Origin: an uncultured Spirochaetaceae bacterium
Lineage (GTDB): Bacteria; Spirochaetota; Spirochaetia; Sphaerochaetales; Sphaerochaetaceae
Assembly: GCA_944389505.1 (NCBI GenBank)
Contig: CALXMP010000004.1
Location: 1 to 64,000 of the forward strand
DNA: 64,000 nt
Direction: 5' to 3'
Shown here: positions 9,839-17,933 of the stretch, piece by piece
Numbering within the stretch: the first letter of the stretch is position 1
How the letters are laid out: each line of letters opens with the position of its first letter
Position numbers and translations under genes: made by a program
Notes under the pieces: generated by a model
Databases searched by the model: none
What the model was told of the DNA's origin: nothing
The model's input: only the letters and a program-made list of their open reading frames with translations

Positions 9839-10932
9839 AAGCCCAAAGCCTCCCTGATCTTCCCTTCGCTCCAGCTGTAGCTCTTCGCTGAGAGCACCGC
9901 CTGGATCATGCTGTCCTCCTGGCGCTCAAGGAAGAAATACGATAGGACGACACCGATGGAGAAAGGCTTGCCAAGAAGCAGCCTCTGATAAGCCTTCAGC
10001 CGCCATGCGGCAAGATAATTCTCGATGAGCATTATCTGCCTGGCATTCTCCTCCATAGTCGTGAAATCGTCGGCAGTACGCCTTATATTGTCTATTTCCT
10101 CTGTTATCGCTGGATAGCGGCGATGCACTATATCCTTTAGAGAGGCAATCGGGTCATCAGATCTTAGTACGCCCCTCCTGGCAGCCTCCGTGCCTATGTA
10201 TCCAGCAGGTATTATCACCTCGGAAAGCCTTGCGCCTTCAAGATGATAGTAATATCCGTATCGGACAAGTATCAGTATGTTCTTCAGATCGATATCCACA
10301 TTGTAGATATCCTCCGCAAGATGGCGGTCAACCGATGGAAGCTTCCTTATAGCCTCCATGAGATGGGAGAACCACATATGGTCGAGCGCTATCTCAAGCG
10401 GGAAGAGACCGCTCTTTGAGAGAGACTCGAATGTGAATGCAGAGAGGATATCCTTATATGGAGTTCCAGCCACAGCAGTCTCGACCTCACCGAATGCTGA
10501 TGCATTCATTATCCTGTCATAGTCTATAGGATGGACGATAAGCGTGCGGCAGACATATTTTGCCCTATCAGAGATGCTATGGTGCATGATTGAAGCAGAG
10601 TACCATAGCCTTATCGCTGTCTTAAGGTTCTCCATCTCAAGCTTTTCTAGAAGAACTGTCATGAAAAATGAGCTCTCAGATGGAAGGAATGGAACAACCT
10701 CCCTATAGGATGCGACCTGCTCCTCGATCAGAGAGAGCTCTGCAGCCTCAAGGTCGCCCGTGCTTCTGTAGACATCTGCAATATGCTGATGCCTCGTTCC
10801 ATCGAGCTTCGCGACAGCTTCAACGAGCGTAGGAGCTTTGATCATGTTCTCGATTATGTCCGATGAGCGCATGATGCCGATACGTGCTCTCAGCCGGGCA
10901 TTGATGTATGCATAATCAGAAACCCTGCTCAT
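9835..10932 (-). CDS. atpC: V-type ATP synthase subunit C (rotor adaptor, AC39/d type)
   Basis: A 365-residue helical protein starting SDYAYINARLRARIGIMRSSDI, the family signature of the V-ATPase C/d subunit. NVDIDLKNILILVRYGYYYHLEG in the middle matches the second of its repeated helical units. C/d forms a funnel that joins the central shaft to the K ring. It shares one base with the end of the upstream small-subunit gene and overlaps I by four bases. Length is slightly above the usual 320-350. Confidence 0.92.
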   Translation of the reverse strand: MSRVSDYAYINARLRARIGIMRSSDIIENMIKAPTLVEAVAKLDGTRHQHIADVYRSTGDLEAAELSLIEEQVASYREVVPFLPSESSFFMTVLLEKLEMENLKTAIRLWYSASIMHHSISDRAKYVCRTLIVHPIDYDRIMNASAFGEVETAVAGTPYKDILSAFTFESLSKSGLFPLEIALDHMWFSHLMEAIRKLPSVDRHLAEDIYNVDIDLKNILILVRYGYYYHLEGARLSEVIIPAGYIGTEAARRGVLRSDDPIASLKDIVHRRYPAITEEIDNIRRTADDFTTMEENARQIMLIENYLAAWRLKAYQRLLLGKPFSIGVVLSYFFLERQEDSMIQAVLSAKSYSWSEGKIREALGL

Positions 10933-11261
10933 TACTCGTCCTGCACTCCTGTGCTGAGTATGCGATTCACGATACGCTCCGCGGCCCTGTCCAGAACCTC
11001 CGGATCGATATGCTTCTCTCCGGAAAGGATCCTTGCCCTCTCCTCTTCATACATTGCCAGATGGGATTCCAGGAGAGCCTCTGCCGCATCGACATCGCTC
11101 TGTCCGCGCTTCCTTGCTTCCTCAAGGGACTGGGAAACCAGCTTTGCCGCCTTATCATTGGCCGCAGCTATAATTGAGCTGGCTTCCTTCTGTGCATTCT
11201 CTATGATTTCTTCTGCCTCATCCTCTACTGAGAGGATGCCGTCAATCACACCACTCTGCAT
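10932..11261 (-). CDS. V-type ATP synthase small peripheral-stalk subunit (G/H type)
   Basis: A short, highly charged coiled-coil protein of 109 residues, first gene of the ATPase operon. Its core EEIIENAQKEASSIIAAAND has the alternating Ala/Glu/Lys pattern of the G/H (NtpF/AtpG-like) subunit that pairs with E. The start at 11261 is preferred over the longer ORF start at 11303 because GGAG lies five bases upstream and the extra 14 residues look like noise. Assignment is by size, coiled coil and position; sequence alone is weak for this family. Confidence 0.8.
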   Translation of the reverse strand: MQSGVIDGILSVEDEAEEIIENAQKEASSIIAAANDKAAKLVSQSLEEARKRGQSDVDAAEALLESHLAMYEEERARILSGEKHIDPEVLDRAAERIVNRILSTGVQDE

Positions 11262-11304
11262 ATGCACTCCGTTATGGTAACACTTTGCATAATGTGATAC
11301 CAAT

Positions 11305-11310
11305 TGTCAA
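11305..11310 (-). promoter_or_regulatory. possible -35 element of the V-ATPase operon
   Basis: A perfect TTGACA occurs 44 bases upstream of the first ATPase start codon. No good -10 hexamer is found at the standard 16-18 base spacing. The flanking stretch 11320-11400 is very rich in A and T and has several TATAAT-like words on the minus strand, so the true promoter could lie there. No gene is seen in 11262-11412. Confidence 0.3.
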
Positions 11311-11412
11311 GCAATACGCACAAACAGCTATATATACTGATTATATAAAATTATATAATCTTTATTATTATAAATTTATATTATTCCAATTTCAAAAACT
11401 AGAAAGAATATA

Positions 11413-11931
11413 TCATTCTTGAACTATAGTAGCAAAACCATCAACCTTCCCAAGCACAGCGGCAAACGCGGCTTCATCGCCTTCGGGAGTACCGCAGCCT
11501 AGGAATGAGTACTTCATACCAAGATACCCAGCCATCTCAGAGAACTGCTCTGAGAGTATCCTGTACTCCGCATCGCTATCCTCCGCCTCACCGTTCATGA
11601 TGACGGCAAGCTTCTTTCCCTTGAGCTCTCCATCCCTGAGCGCATATAGCCTGTCTATGACCAGCTTGATCTGGGCTGTCGTCTGCCACCAATAGACTGG
11701 AGAGATAAGGGCAATGCCATCCGAAGTCCTGATGCTTTCCAGAACTGAGGGCATATCATCCTTCTGCACGCATGTCCCGTTTCCTGCGCCTTTGCAGTAG
11801 CCGCATGCCCTGCACGGTCCTATACGGAGATTCCGCGCATAGATGATCTCCGAATCTGTGAGTCCGGCAAAGCGCTCTGCTATCCTATCTGAATACATTC
11901 CCTTTCTCGGGCTGCCTGCTATCACAATCAT
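11413..11931 (-). CDS. iron-sulfur flavoprotein (NADPH-dependent FMN reductase/Isf family)
   Basis: A 172-residue flavodoxin-fold protein. MIVIAGSPRKGMYSDRI gives the first strand and the FMN phosphate loop. Cys40, Cys43, Cys46 and Cys54 form a compact Cx2Cx2Cx7C motif like that binding the 4Fe-4S cluster in archaeal and clostridial Isf proteins. SPVYWW fits the second flavin-binding loop. These proteins move electrons from ferredoxin to oxygen, peroxide or other acceptors in anaerobes. The start at 11931 is chosen because GAGGG lies eight bases upstream and the protein begins directly with its first strand. The gene overlaps the end of the ABC ATPase by 47 bases. Confidence 0.85.
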   Translation of the reverse strand: MIVIAGSPRKGMYSDRIAERFAGLTDSEIIYARNLRIGPCRACGYCKGAGNGTCVQKDDMPSVLESIRTSDGIALISPVYWWQTTAQIKLVIDRLYALRDGELKGKKLAVIMNGEAEDSDAEYRILSEQFSEMAGYLGMKYSFLGCGTPEGDEAAFAAVLGKVDGFATIVQE

Positions 11932-12583
11932 GAAGTCTTCCCTCTTCCATATAAAGTATGCGGTCTGAGATATACTCAAGAGCCATCTTATCATGGCTTA
12001 TGACAATAAGCGAGGCATCTATCGACTCAAGCAATGATAGCATCCCCGACCGGAGCGATGCATCAAGCGATGATGTGATCTCATCGCATATAAGGATCTC
12101 CGGCTTCAGGGCAAGGGCCCTGGCTATCGCTATTCTGGCTTTCTCCCCGCCGGAGAACTCATCGGGACGCTTATCCATATCCCCTGCTCGGAGACTGACA
12201 CAATCAAGAATACCAGAAAGGAAGCTCTCCTCCGATCCATCTATCGTATGGTTGTATCTCGCCCCTTCCAGGATTATATCCTTCGCACTCATCCTTGCAT
12301 TGAGCGTGGTTCCGGGATCCTGAGGCACCATCTGAATCGGAACACGGACCTTCCTCAGCCTGCCTGCAGGAATCCTAAGCAGATCGATTCCATGGAATAT
12401 GACAGAGCCTGAATCTGGTTCTACAAGTCTCAGAATGCACTTCATCAGCGTAGTCTTCCCGGATCCGGATCTTCCTTCGATGCCAAGCCGCTCACCTCTG
12501 GAAAGGGTGAAGGAGACAGAATCGACAATAGTCCTACCTCCGAAGCTCTTTGAGATATCCTTCACTGAAAGCATCTCATCCAT
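11885..12583 (-). CDS. ABC transporter ATP-binding protein, OppF/DppF-like
   Basis: A 232-residue ABC ATPase. Walker A is GRSGSGKTT (residues 38-46), the signature is FSGGEKARIAIARAL, and Walker B is LICDEITSSLD. The match to peptide/nickel family ATPases comes from the QMVPQDPGTTLNARM segment. It lacks the C-terminal oligopeptide HPY extension, so it is shorter than classic OppF. It overlaps its partner ATPase by eight bases. No permease or binding-protein gene adjoins this pair, so the transporter must be completed from another locus. Confidence 0.9.
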   Translation of the reverse strand: MDEMLSVKDISKSFGGRTIVDSVSFTLSRGERLGIEGRSGSGKTTLMKCILRLVEPDSGSVIFHGIDLLRIPAGRLRKVRVPIQMVPQDPGTTLNARMSAKDIILEGARYNHTIDGSEESFLSGILDCVSLRAGDMDKRPDEFSGGEKARIAIARALALKPEILICDEITSSLDASLRSGMLSLLESIDASLIVISHDKMALEYISDRILYMEEGRLHDCDSRQPEKGNVFR

Positions 12584-13499
12584 TTATGCACCTCCAGCTA
12601 TGGCTTCCTTCCCTCTTCACCGGCACTGGATGATCGCACTGCACTGTACGGTATGGGCATCTTGAGGAGAAAGAGCATCCGGGAACCGGATCATATGGAG
12701 AAGGCATCTTCCCGGGAATGGAAAACAGCCTGCCGCTCTCATCCTTCTCCAGTGACGCGCACCGCAATAGGAGTGATGTATATGGGTGCATCGGGGAGGA
12801 AAGCACATCCTCTGCAGTTCCCTCCTCCACTGTATACCCTCCGTGCATCACAGCGATATACGAGGCATATTCAGATGCAAGCTTGAGATCATGAGTGATT
12901 ATAAGAACGGATGCATACCGTTCCGCTGCCATATTCCTGACAAGGTCCATGATCATATGGGCAGTATCATCATCAAGCGATGATGTGATCTCATCAGCGA
13001 CAAGAAGCTCTGGACCGGGAGCCATGGCGATTGCGGTGAGCGCTCTCTGCCTCATTCCTCCGGAAAGCTCATGAGGATACCTATCATAAGCCTCCTCTAT
13101 TCCTGCCTCAGAGAGTATTCTCCTGATATTCTCCTCAGAGGAATCCCTGCCATTGATCCTGAGGACTGTCCTTACCTGCTGTCCTATCCTATAGACAGGG
13201 TTCAATGCATCCGCTGCGCTCTGAAGCATAAGGGAGATGCCTCTCCCCCTTACCAAGCGGATGCTATCTTCCGGCGATGCGAGCAGCTCTCTGCCTGAGA
13301 ATACAATGCTTCCGGATGCAGTGAAGCCGGCGGGAAGCAGACCGGACAAGGCAAGCGCAGTCAGGCTCTTACCCGCCCCTGATTCACCGACGAGCGCTGT
13401 GATCTCCCCCCTGAAAACAGAAAAGGAAGATGACCTGACAGCCTCTTCCTTTCCTTTTCTTATACTCAGATTGCTGACAGAAAGAAGAACATTGTCCAT
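12576..13499 (-). CDS. ABC transporter ATP-binding protein, OppD/DppD-like
   Basis: A 307-residue ABC ATPase with Walker A GESGAGKS, signature LSGGMRQRALTAIAM, Walker B LLVADEITSSLDD, and a C-terminal oligopeptide-type extension (PYDPVPGCSFSSRCPY with clustered cysteines). That extension is diagnostic for the peptide/nickel/opine importer family and may bind an iron-sulfur cluster in some members. It forms a likely heterodimer with the next gene. The GGAGGGAGT site directly precedes ATG 13499. The tRNA-Pro gene ends only 20 bp upstream with no terminator between, so both may share a transcript. Confidence 0.92.
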   Translation of the reverse strand: MDNVLLSVSNLSIRKGKEEAVRSSSFSVFRGEITALVGESGAGKSLTALALSGLLPAGFTASGSIVFSGRELLASPEDSIRLVRGRGISLMLQSAADALNPVYRIGQQVRTVLRINGRDSSEENIRRILSEAGIEEAYDRYPHELSGGMRQRALTAIAMAPGPELLVADEITSSLDDDTAHMIMDLVRNMAAERYASVLIITHDLKLASEYASYIAVMHGGYTVEEGTAEDVLSSPMHPYTSLLLRCASLEKDESGRLFSIPGKMPSPYDPVPGCSFSSRCPYRTVQCDHPVPVKREGSHSWRCING

Positions 13500-13519
13500 A
13501 CTCCCTCCGCCATTTCTAG

Positions 13520-13593
13520 TCGGGCAAGGCGGATTTGAACCGCCGACCCCAAGTCCCCCAGACTTGTACGCTAAACCCCTGCGCTATTGCCCG
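13520..13593 (-). tRNA. tRNA-Pro (anticodon GGG)
   Basis: On the minus strand a 74-base cloverleaf folds fully. The acceptor arm is CGGGCAA with TTGCCCG, the T loop is TTCAAAT and the anticodon stem CAAGT/ACTTG closes a CTGGGGG loop. The anticodon is GGG with G37. C1-G72 and A73 are the known identity bases of bacterial tRNA-Pro. CCA is not encoded. A clear promoter lies upstream, and the gene runs straight into the ABC ATPase genes. Confidence 0.96.
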
Positions 13594-13605
13594 AGTACGA
13601 CAAGC

Positions 13606-13634
13606 AAATTAGCACAATCGGCAGATAGTGTCAA
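13606..13634 (-). promoter_or_regulatory. sigma-70 promoter of tRNA-Pro
   Basis: TTGACA (13629-13634) and TAATTT (13606-13611) are separated by exactly 17 bases, placing transcription start a few bases before the tRNA 5' end at 13593. The -35 box overlaps the last codons of the FAH-family gene. Confidence 0.8.
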
Positions 13635-14380
13635 ACAACATGATTCCTTAAAACGCCCAGCCCTTCTATCTCCACCTCGACGATATCGCCACGCTTCATG
13701 CCGCTTATGCCTCCGGGAGTGCCTGTTATGATTACATCGCCCGGCTCAAGCGTCATCACGGATGAGAGATAGCTGACAAGGAATGCTGGAGGGAATATCA
13801 GGTGCTTTATGTCCGAAGACTGCTTCACCTCGCCATTCAGCCTGCACTCGATATGCCCGTGCGCTGGATCGAAATCATCAACAATGCATGGACCTAGAGG
13901 GAGGAATGTATCAAAGCCCTTCGCTATTATCCACTGCCCATCATGGGGCTGAAGGTCACGGGCAGATACATCATTGGCACAGGTATATCCAAGTATGCAG
14001 GAAGCAGCCTCATCTTCATTGACCGCATGGCATCTTCTGCCGATCACAATAGCAAGCTCAGCCTCGTAATCCACCCTACCACTCATCGAAGGATAGATAA
14101 TATCCTCCTCAGGTCCGATGACAGCAGTAGACGGCTTCATGAACACAACAGGTGTCTTAGGAATCTCATAGCCGCACTCCTCTGCATGGTCGCGGTAATT
14201 CAGTCCGATGCAGAGAATCTTCCCAGGCTTCACAGGGGCGAGCAATTCAGCAGACGACAGATCATACTCCAATCCTGCCTTTCCAGTTCCATCGAACGGT
14301 GACGCTATTGATACAACACGATTCCCTTCAAACGAACCGAACTGTACCTTTCCCTCAGCAAGGAATCTGCAGATTCTCAT
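13631..14380 (-). CDS. fumarylacetoacetate hydrolase family protein
   Basis: A 249-residue FAH-superfamily enzyme. KILCIGLNYRDHAEECG is the family entry motif. The metal ligands fit DYEAELAIVIG, and NDVSARDLQ and GIPGGISGMKRGD-like segments complete the active site. Members hydrolyse or decarboxylate beta-diketo acids, or act as oxaloacetate decarboxylase or tautomerase. The exact substrate cannot be read from sequence. The start at 14380 has AAGGAGG five bases upstream; a start at 14401 is less likely. It stands alone, divergent from the Rpn-type gene. Confidence 0.88.
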   Translation of the reverse strand: MRICRFLAEGKVQFGSFEGNRVVSIASPFDGTGKAGLEYDLSSAELLAPVKPGKILCIGLNYRDHAEECGYEIPKTPVVFMKPSTAVIGPEEDIIYPSMSGRVDYEAELAIVIGRRCHAVNEDEAASCILGYTCANDVSARDLQPHDGQWIIAKGFDTFLPLGPCIVDDFDPAHGHIECRLNGEVKQSSDIKHLIFPPAFLVSYLSSVMTLEPGDVIITGTPGGISGMKRGDIVEVEIEGLGVLRNHVV

Positions 14381-14525
14381 ATATCCTCCTTCATTGCTCA
14401 CAGGCTCTCTTTGATTGCCATCAGCAGATTAATTCTACATTATTTTCACCAAAGCTGTCAGGAAGGCCGGTCTAGGGCGTATATATTACAGGAGCAGCCA
14501 TGATGCATGCTCCTGAAGGAGGCCT

Positions 14526-15365
14526 ATGGAGCTTATCAGCAGGAAGGAGAAGATGGAGATAATCAGGGATATCACGCTCGAGGATGATATCTTCTTCTCG
14601 AAATGCCTTGACGGGAGCAATGAGTGCGCATCCCTCATGCTCCGCATAATACTCGGGCGCGATGACCTCGAGGTCACGAGGACTGAGACCCAGAAATGGA
14701 TGCAGAGCGTCCTCAGCCATTCTGTCAGGCTCGACGTGTACGCGACCGACAGGGACGGGAACCTCTACGACATAGAGATCCAGAAGGAGGATGACGGGGC
14801 GCCTGCAAGGAGGGCAAGATACTACAGCTCCATGATCGATGCCTCAGCACTCGGCAAAGGAGCGGGATACGGCAGCCTCCCGGAGACCTATGTGATCTTC
14901 CTGACAAGGGGCGATGCCCTCGGGCATGGCAGGGCCCTGTGCAGGATAGACCGCTATCTGGATGGAGGATGGGAGCCCTTCGGGGATGGGGCGCATATGG
15001 TGTACGCAAGCTCGATGCTTGCTGACGAGGGGACGGAGCTCGGGCACCTCATGCATGACCTGAGGTGTGCCAATCCCGGGGAGATGCACTATAATGAGCT
15101 AAGGGAAAGAGTGGCTTATTTCAAGGATGACACGGAGGGAGCAGAGGAGATGTCGAGCGTATTCGAGGAAATACTTCAGAGGAAGATCCAGCAGACAAGG
15201 GAAGAGAGCCTTCTGAAAGGCGAGGCCAATGGACTTAAGAAAGGACGCCAGGAAGTTGCCAGGAGCATGGTAGCTGATGGTTCCATACCGCTTTCCAAGA
15301 TCGCAGAATTCTCCGGGCTTACGCTTGGAGAGGTTGAAAACATCAGAAAAAGCATGCACGCCTGA
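14526..15365 (+). CDS. Rpn-family PD-(D/E)XK nuclease (recombination-promoting nuclease/putative transposase)
   Basis: A 279-residue protein of the Rpn/YhgA type. The nuclease core shows Asp70 in VRLDVYATD and Glu84-x-Gln86 in YDIEIQKE, the PD-(D/E)xK variant of this family. A GEANGLKKGRQEVARSMVADG stretch and a helix-turn-helix-like C-terminus (LSKIAEFSGLTLGEVENIRK) are also usual. Two starts are possible: 14526, with AAGGAGG upstream, or 14553, with GGAAGGAG upstream. The early part of the gene looks richer in G and C than neighbouring genes, which may point to transfer. Rpn proteins are linked to recombination and possibly phage defence. No terminal repeats of a transposon are visible. Confidence 0.85.
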   Translation: MELISRKEKMEIIRDITLEDDIFFSKCLDGSNECASLMLRIILGRDDLEVTRTETQKWMQSVLSHSVRLDVYATDRDGNLYDIEIQKEDDGAPARRARYYSSMIDASALGKGAGYGSLPETYVIFLTRGDALGHGRALCRIDRYLDGGWEPFGDGAHMVYASSMLADEGTELGHLMHDLRCANPGEMHYNELRERVAYFKDDTEGAEEMSSVFEEILQRKIQQTREESLLKGEANGLKKGRQEVARSMVADGSIPLSKIAEFSGLTLGEVENIRKSMHA

Positions 15366-15385
15366 GAGCGCTGTCTTATAGTAAG

Positions 15386-15414
15386 CAAAATCCGGGCAAG
15401 TTACCCTGCCCGGA
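15386..15414 (-). terminator. intrinsic terminator of nrdD
   Basis: TCCGGGCA and TGCCCGGA form an eight-base-pair stem with an eight-base loop. On the minus strand it is followed by TTTTGCTT. It lies just downstream of the nrdD stop. On the plus strand no U run follows, so it serves nrdD and not the Rpn-type gene. Confidence 0.75.
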
Positions 15415-15438
15415 AAGAATTGGAGTTATTATATCGGA

Positions 15439-17814
15439 TCAGACAGCGCTTTCCGCGAATGCCCTGATCTGCGATGCATTTGAAACGACGGTGGCGACAC
15501 CATCGGTGAAGGATACGAGCGTAGGAGCCTGTACGATTCCGTACTGCCTGCAGAGATCCATGTTCTCCTCAGCATCCACTACCCTGTACTTCATGCCAGC
15601 CTTATCAAGAGCAGCCTTCGCAATGCGGCAGTTAGGGCATGTCTTCGTTACGAAGAGAAGCATCTCATCGCCGCTGTGCTCTGCTGTGAAACAGCTCTCA
15701 TCCTTTGCATGAGCCTTCATCACGCCCTGATGGGTAAGCTTCGAATGAGGGATATCATAGGTCTTCCTCTCCTTGAACTCCTCAGCCTTGCCTACATTCC
15801 AGTTCTGGACCGGGCGGTAGTATCCGGTGATTCTGGAGTACACCTCAGTAGTCTTTCCGCAATGCGGGCATCTATAGACCTCACCCGCTATATAGCCATG
15901 CTCTGAGCATACTGAGTATGTCGGGCTGAGCGTATAGTACGGAAGCTCATAGTTCTCTGCAATCTTCCTGACAAGAGACATAGCGCTCTTCCAGTCAGGC
16001 ATCTTCTCTCCGAGGAAGGCATGGAAGACAGTCCCGGAAGTATAGAGTGTCTGGAGCCTGTCCTGGACATCAAGAGCCTGGAAGATATCATCGGTATAGC
16101 CAACAGGAAGATGTGAGGAGTTCGTATAATACGGAGCATTCTCATCGGAGGATGCCGTGATGATATCAGGGAACTGCTCAACATCATGCTTTGCAAGCCT
16201 GTAGGATGTTGACTCTGCCGGGGTAGCCTCAAGGTTGTAGAGATCGCCATACTGCTCCTGGTAATCGGAGAGCCTCTCCCTCATGTGGTTGAGTACCTCT
16301 ACAGCGAAGTCCTGAGCCCTCTTGTCCCCAAGGTCGACACCAAGCCAGGATGCATTGAGGCAGGCCTCATTCATTCCAACAAGACCGATTGTGGAGAAGT
16401 GGTTCTCGAACGTTCCAAGGTATCTCTTCGTATAAGGATAGAGACCTTCGTCCAGAAGCTTCGTGATGACTGTCCTCTTGATCTTCAGAGAACGTGCGGA
16501 AAGATCCATGATCCTATCAAGCCTCTTGTAGAAATCGTCCTTGTCCTTTGCCTGATAAGCGATTCTCGGGAGGTTCACTGTGACAACACCGACAGAGCCT
16601 GTGCTCTCTCCTGATCCGAAGAAACCACCGGACTTCTTCCTAAGCTCCCTGAGGTCAAGGCGGAGACGGCAGCACATCGATCTCACATCGTTCGGAGACA
16701 TATCCGAATTGATGTAGTTGGAGAAGTACGGAGTACCATACTTTGCTGTCATCTCAAAAAGAAGCTTGTTGTTCTCGGTCTCAGACCAGTCGAAGTTCTT
16801 CGTGATTGAATATGTCGGGATAGGATACTGGAATCCCCTGCCCTCAGCATCGCCTTCGATCATGATCTCGATGAAGGCCTTGTTGACCAGATCCATCTCC
16901 TTCTGGCAGTCGCCATATGTGAAATCCTGATCCTTTCCGCCGACGATGGCAGGAACATTCTTGAGATCCTCTGGGCAGACCCAGTCAAGCGTTATATTCG
17001 AGAACGGAGCCTGCGTTCCCCATCTTGAAGGAGTATTTACACCATAGATGAAGGACTCGATGCACTTCTTGACCTCATTGTAGCTGAGATTGTCCTTCTT
17101 CACGAATGGTGCAAGGTATGTGTCGAAAGATGAGAATGCCTGTGCGCCAGCCCACTCGTTCTGCAGGATTCCGAGGAAGTTGACCATCTGGTTGCAGAGC
17201 GTCGCAAGGTGCGATGCTGGGCTTGAGGTGATCTTGCCGGGGATTCCGCCAAGACCTTCCTGGATCAGCTGCTTAAGCGACCAGCCTGCGCAGTAGCCCG
17301 TGAGCATCGAAAGGTCATGGATGTGGATATCGCATGAGCGATGTGCATTTGCGATCTCCTCATCATAGATCTCGGAAAGCCAGTAGTTCGCTGTGATGGC
17401 TCCGCTATTGGAAAGGATGAGACCACCGACAGAGTACGTTACAGTACTGTTCTCCTTGACCCTCCAGTCATTGAGCTTGAGGTAGTTATCCACAACACCC
17501 TTGTAGTCAAGGATTGTGGACTTCATGTTCCTCATCTTCTCGCGCTGCTTGCGGTAGAGTATGTAGCTTTTCGCGACATCGCCGTATCCTGCTTCTCCAA
17601 GCACTTCCTCAACGGAATCCTGGATATCCTCAACTGCGATCTTCCCATCCTTGATCTTTGAAGAGAAGGCTGCCGTAACCTTGAGTGAGATGAAATCGAT
17701 TACGTTATCATCATAGGGCTTCTCGATTGAATCGAATGCCTTCTTTATCGCTGCGGATATCTTCGATATATCGAAGCCGACGACCTGTCCATCACGTTTT
17801 ACTACCTGATACAT
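15439..17814 (-). CDS. nrdD: anaerobic (class III) ribonucleoside-triphosphate reductase with fused glutaredoxin-like domain
   Basis: A 791-residue enzyme reducing ribonucleotides to deoxyribonucleotides under anoxia by a glycyl radical. It has an N-terminal ATP-cone regulatory domain (about 1-95), the large catalytic barrel, four zinc-binding cysteines (from CSEHGYI and CPHCGK) and the radical loop RITGYY with Gly664. The C-terminal 75 residues form a separate thioredoxin/glutaredoxin fold with the redox pair CPNC at 726-729 and the cis-Pro loop QAPTLV. Ordinary NrdD stops soon after the radical loop. The fusion suggests a thiol reductant and not formate. GGGAGGAG precedes the ATG. Paired NrdR-like boxes and a promoter lie upstream. 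Confidence 0.96.
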   Translation of the reverse strand: MYQVVKRDGQVVGFDISKISAAIKKAFDSIEKPYDDNVIDFISLKVTAAFSSKIKDGKIAVEDIQDSVEEVLGEAGYGDVAKSYILYRKQREKMRNMKSTILDYKGVVDNYLKLNDWRVKENSTVTYSVGGLILSNSGAITANYWLSEIYDEEIANAHRSCDIHIHDLSMLTGYCAGWSLKQLIQEGLGGIPGKITSSPASHLATLCNQMVNFLGILQNEWAGAQAFSSFDTYLAPFVKKDNLSYNEVKKCIESFIYGVNTPSRWGTQAPFSNITLDWVCPEDLKNVPAIVGGKDQDFTYGDCQKEMDLVNKAFIEIMIEGDAEGRGFQYPIPTYSITKNFDWSETENNKLLFEMTAKYGTPYFSNYINSDMSPNDVRSMCCRLRLDLRELRKKSGGFFGSGESTGSVGVVTVNLPRIAYQAKDKDDFYKRLDRIMDLSARSLKIKRTVITKLLDEGLYPYTKRYLGTFENHFSTIGLVGMNEACLNASWLGVDLGDKRAQDFAVEVLNHMRERLSDYQEQYGDLYNLEATPAESTSYRLAKHDVEQFPDIITASSDENAPYYTNSSHLPVGYTDDIFQALDVQDRLQTLYTSGTVFHAFLGEKMPDWKSAMSLVRKIAENYELPYYTLSPTYSVCSEHGYIAGEVYRCPHCGKTTEVYSRITGYYRPVQNWNVGKAEEFKERKTYDIPHSKLTHQGVMKAHAKDESCFTAEHSGDEMLLFVTKTCPNCRIAKAALDKAGMKYRVVDAEENMDLCRQYGIVQAPTLVSFTDGVATVVSNASQIRAFAESAV

Positions 17815-17846
17815 TTATACTCCTCCCGCATATCACGGTAGAGGAC

Positions 17847-17875
17847 AATATACCACGCAGAGGGAGAGTGTGCAA
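17847..17875 (-). promoter_or_regulatory. sigma-70 promoter of nrdD
   Basis: TTGCAC (17870-17875) and TATATT (17847-17852) are 17 bases apart. The predicted start leaves a short leader before the nrdD ATG at 17814. The two NrdR-like boxes lie directly upstream, the nearer one eight bases from the -35 hexamer. Confidence 0.65.
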
Positions 17876-17883
17876 TAGCAAAA

Positions 17884-17930
17884 CCACAATAGAAAGTGCT
17901 ATTAAAGTTATACTACCCCATATATAGTGT
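17884..17930 (-). promoter_or_regulatory. pair of NrdR-box-like operators
   Basis: On the minus strand ACACTATATATGGGGT (17915-17930) matches 14 of 16 positions of the NrdR consensus as I recall it (acaCwAtATATwGwgt). GCACTTTCTATTGTGG (17884-17899) matches about 12. Their start points are 31 bases apart, three helical turns, the spacing expected for cooperative NrdR binding. NrdR represses ribonucleotide reductase genes when dATP is plentiful. The boxes lie in the 119 bp between nrdG and nrdD. Confidence 0.75.
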
Positions 17931-17933
17931 ATA

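Noticed and set aside
12061-12995. A 25-base identical stretch shared by the two ABC ATPase genes (12061-12085 and 12971-12995).
   Set aside because: It encodes the conserved Walker B segment DEITSSLD in both genes, so selection or old duplication explains it. It is not a mobile repeat.
14526-15365. The Rpn-type gene as a complete transposon.
   Set aside because: No inverted terminal repeats or target-site duplication could be found around it, so only the gene itself is reported.
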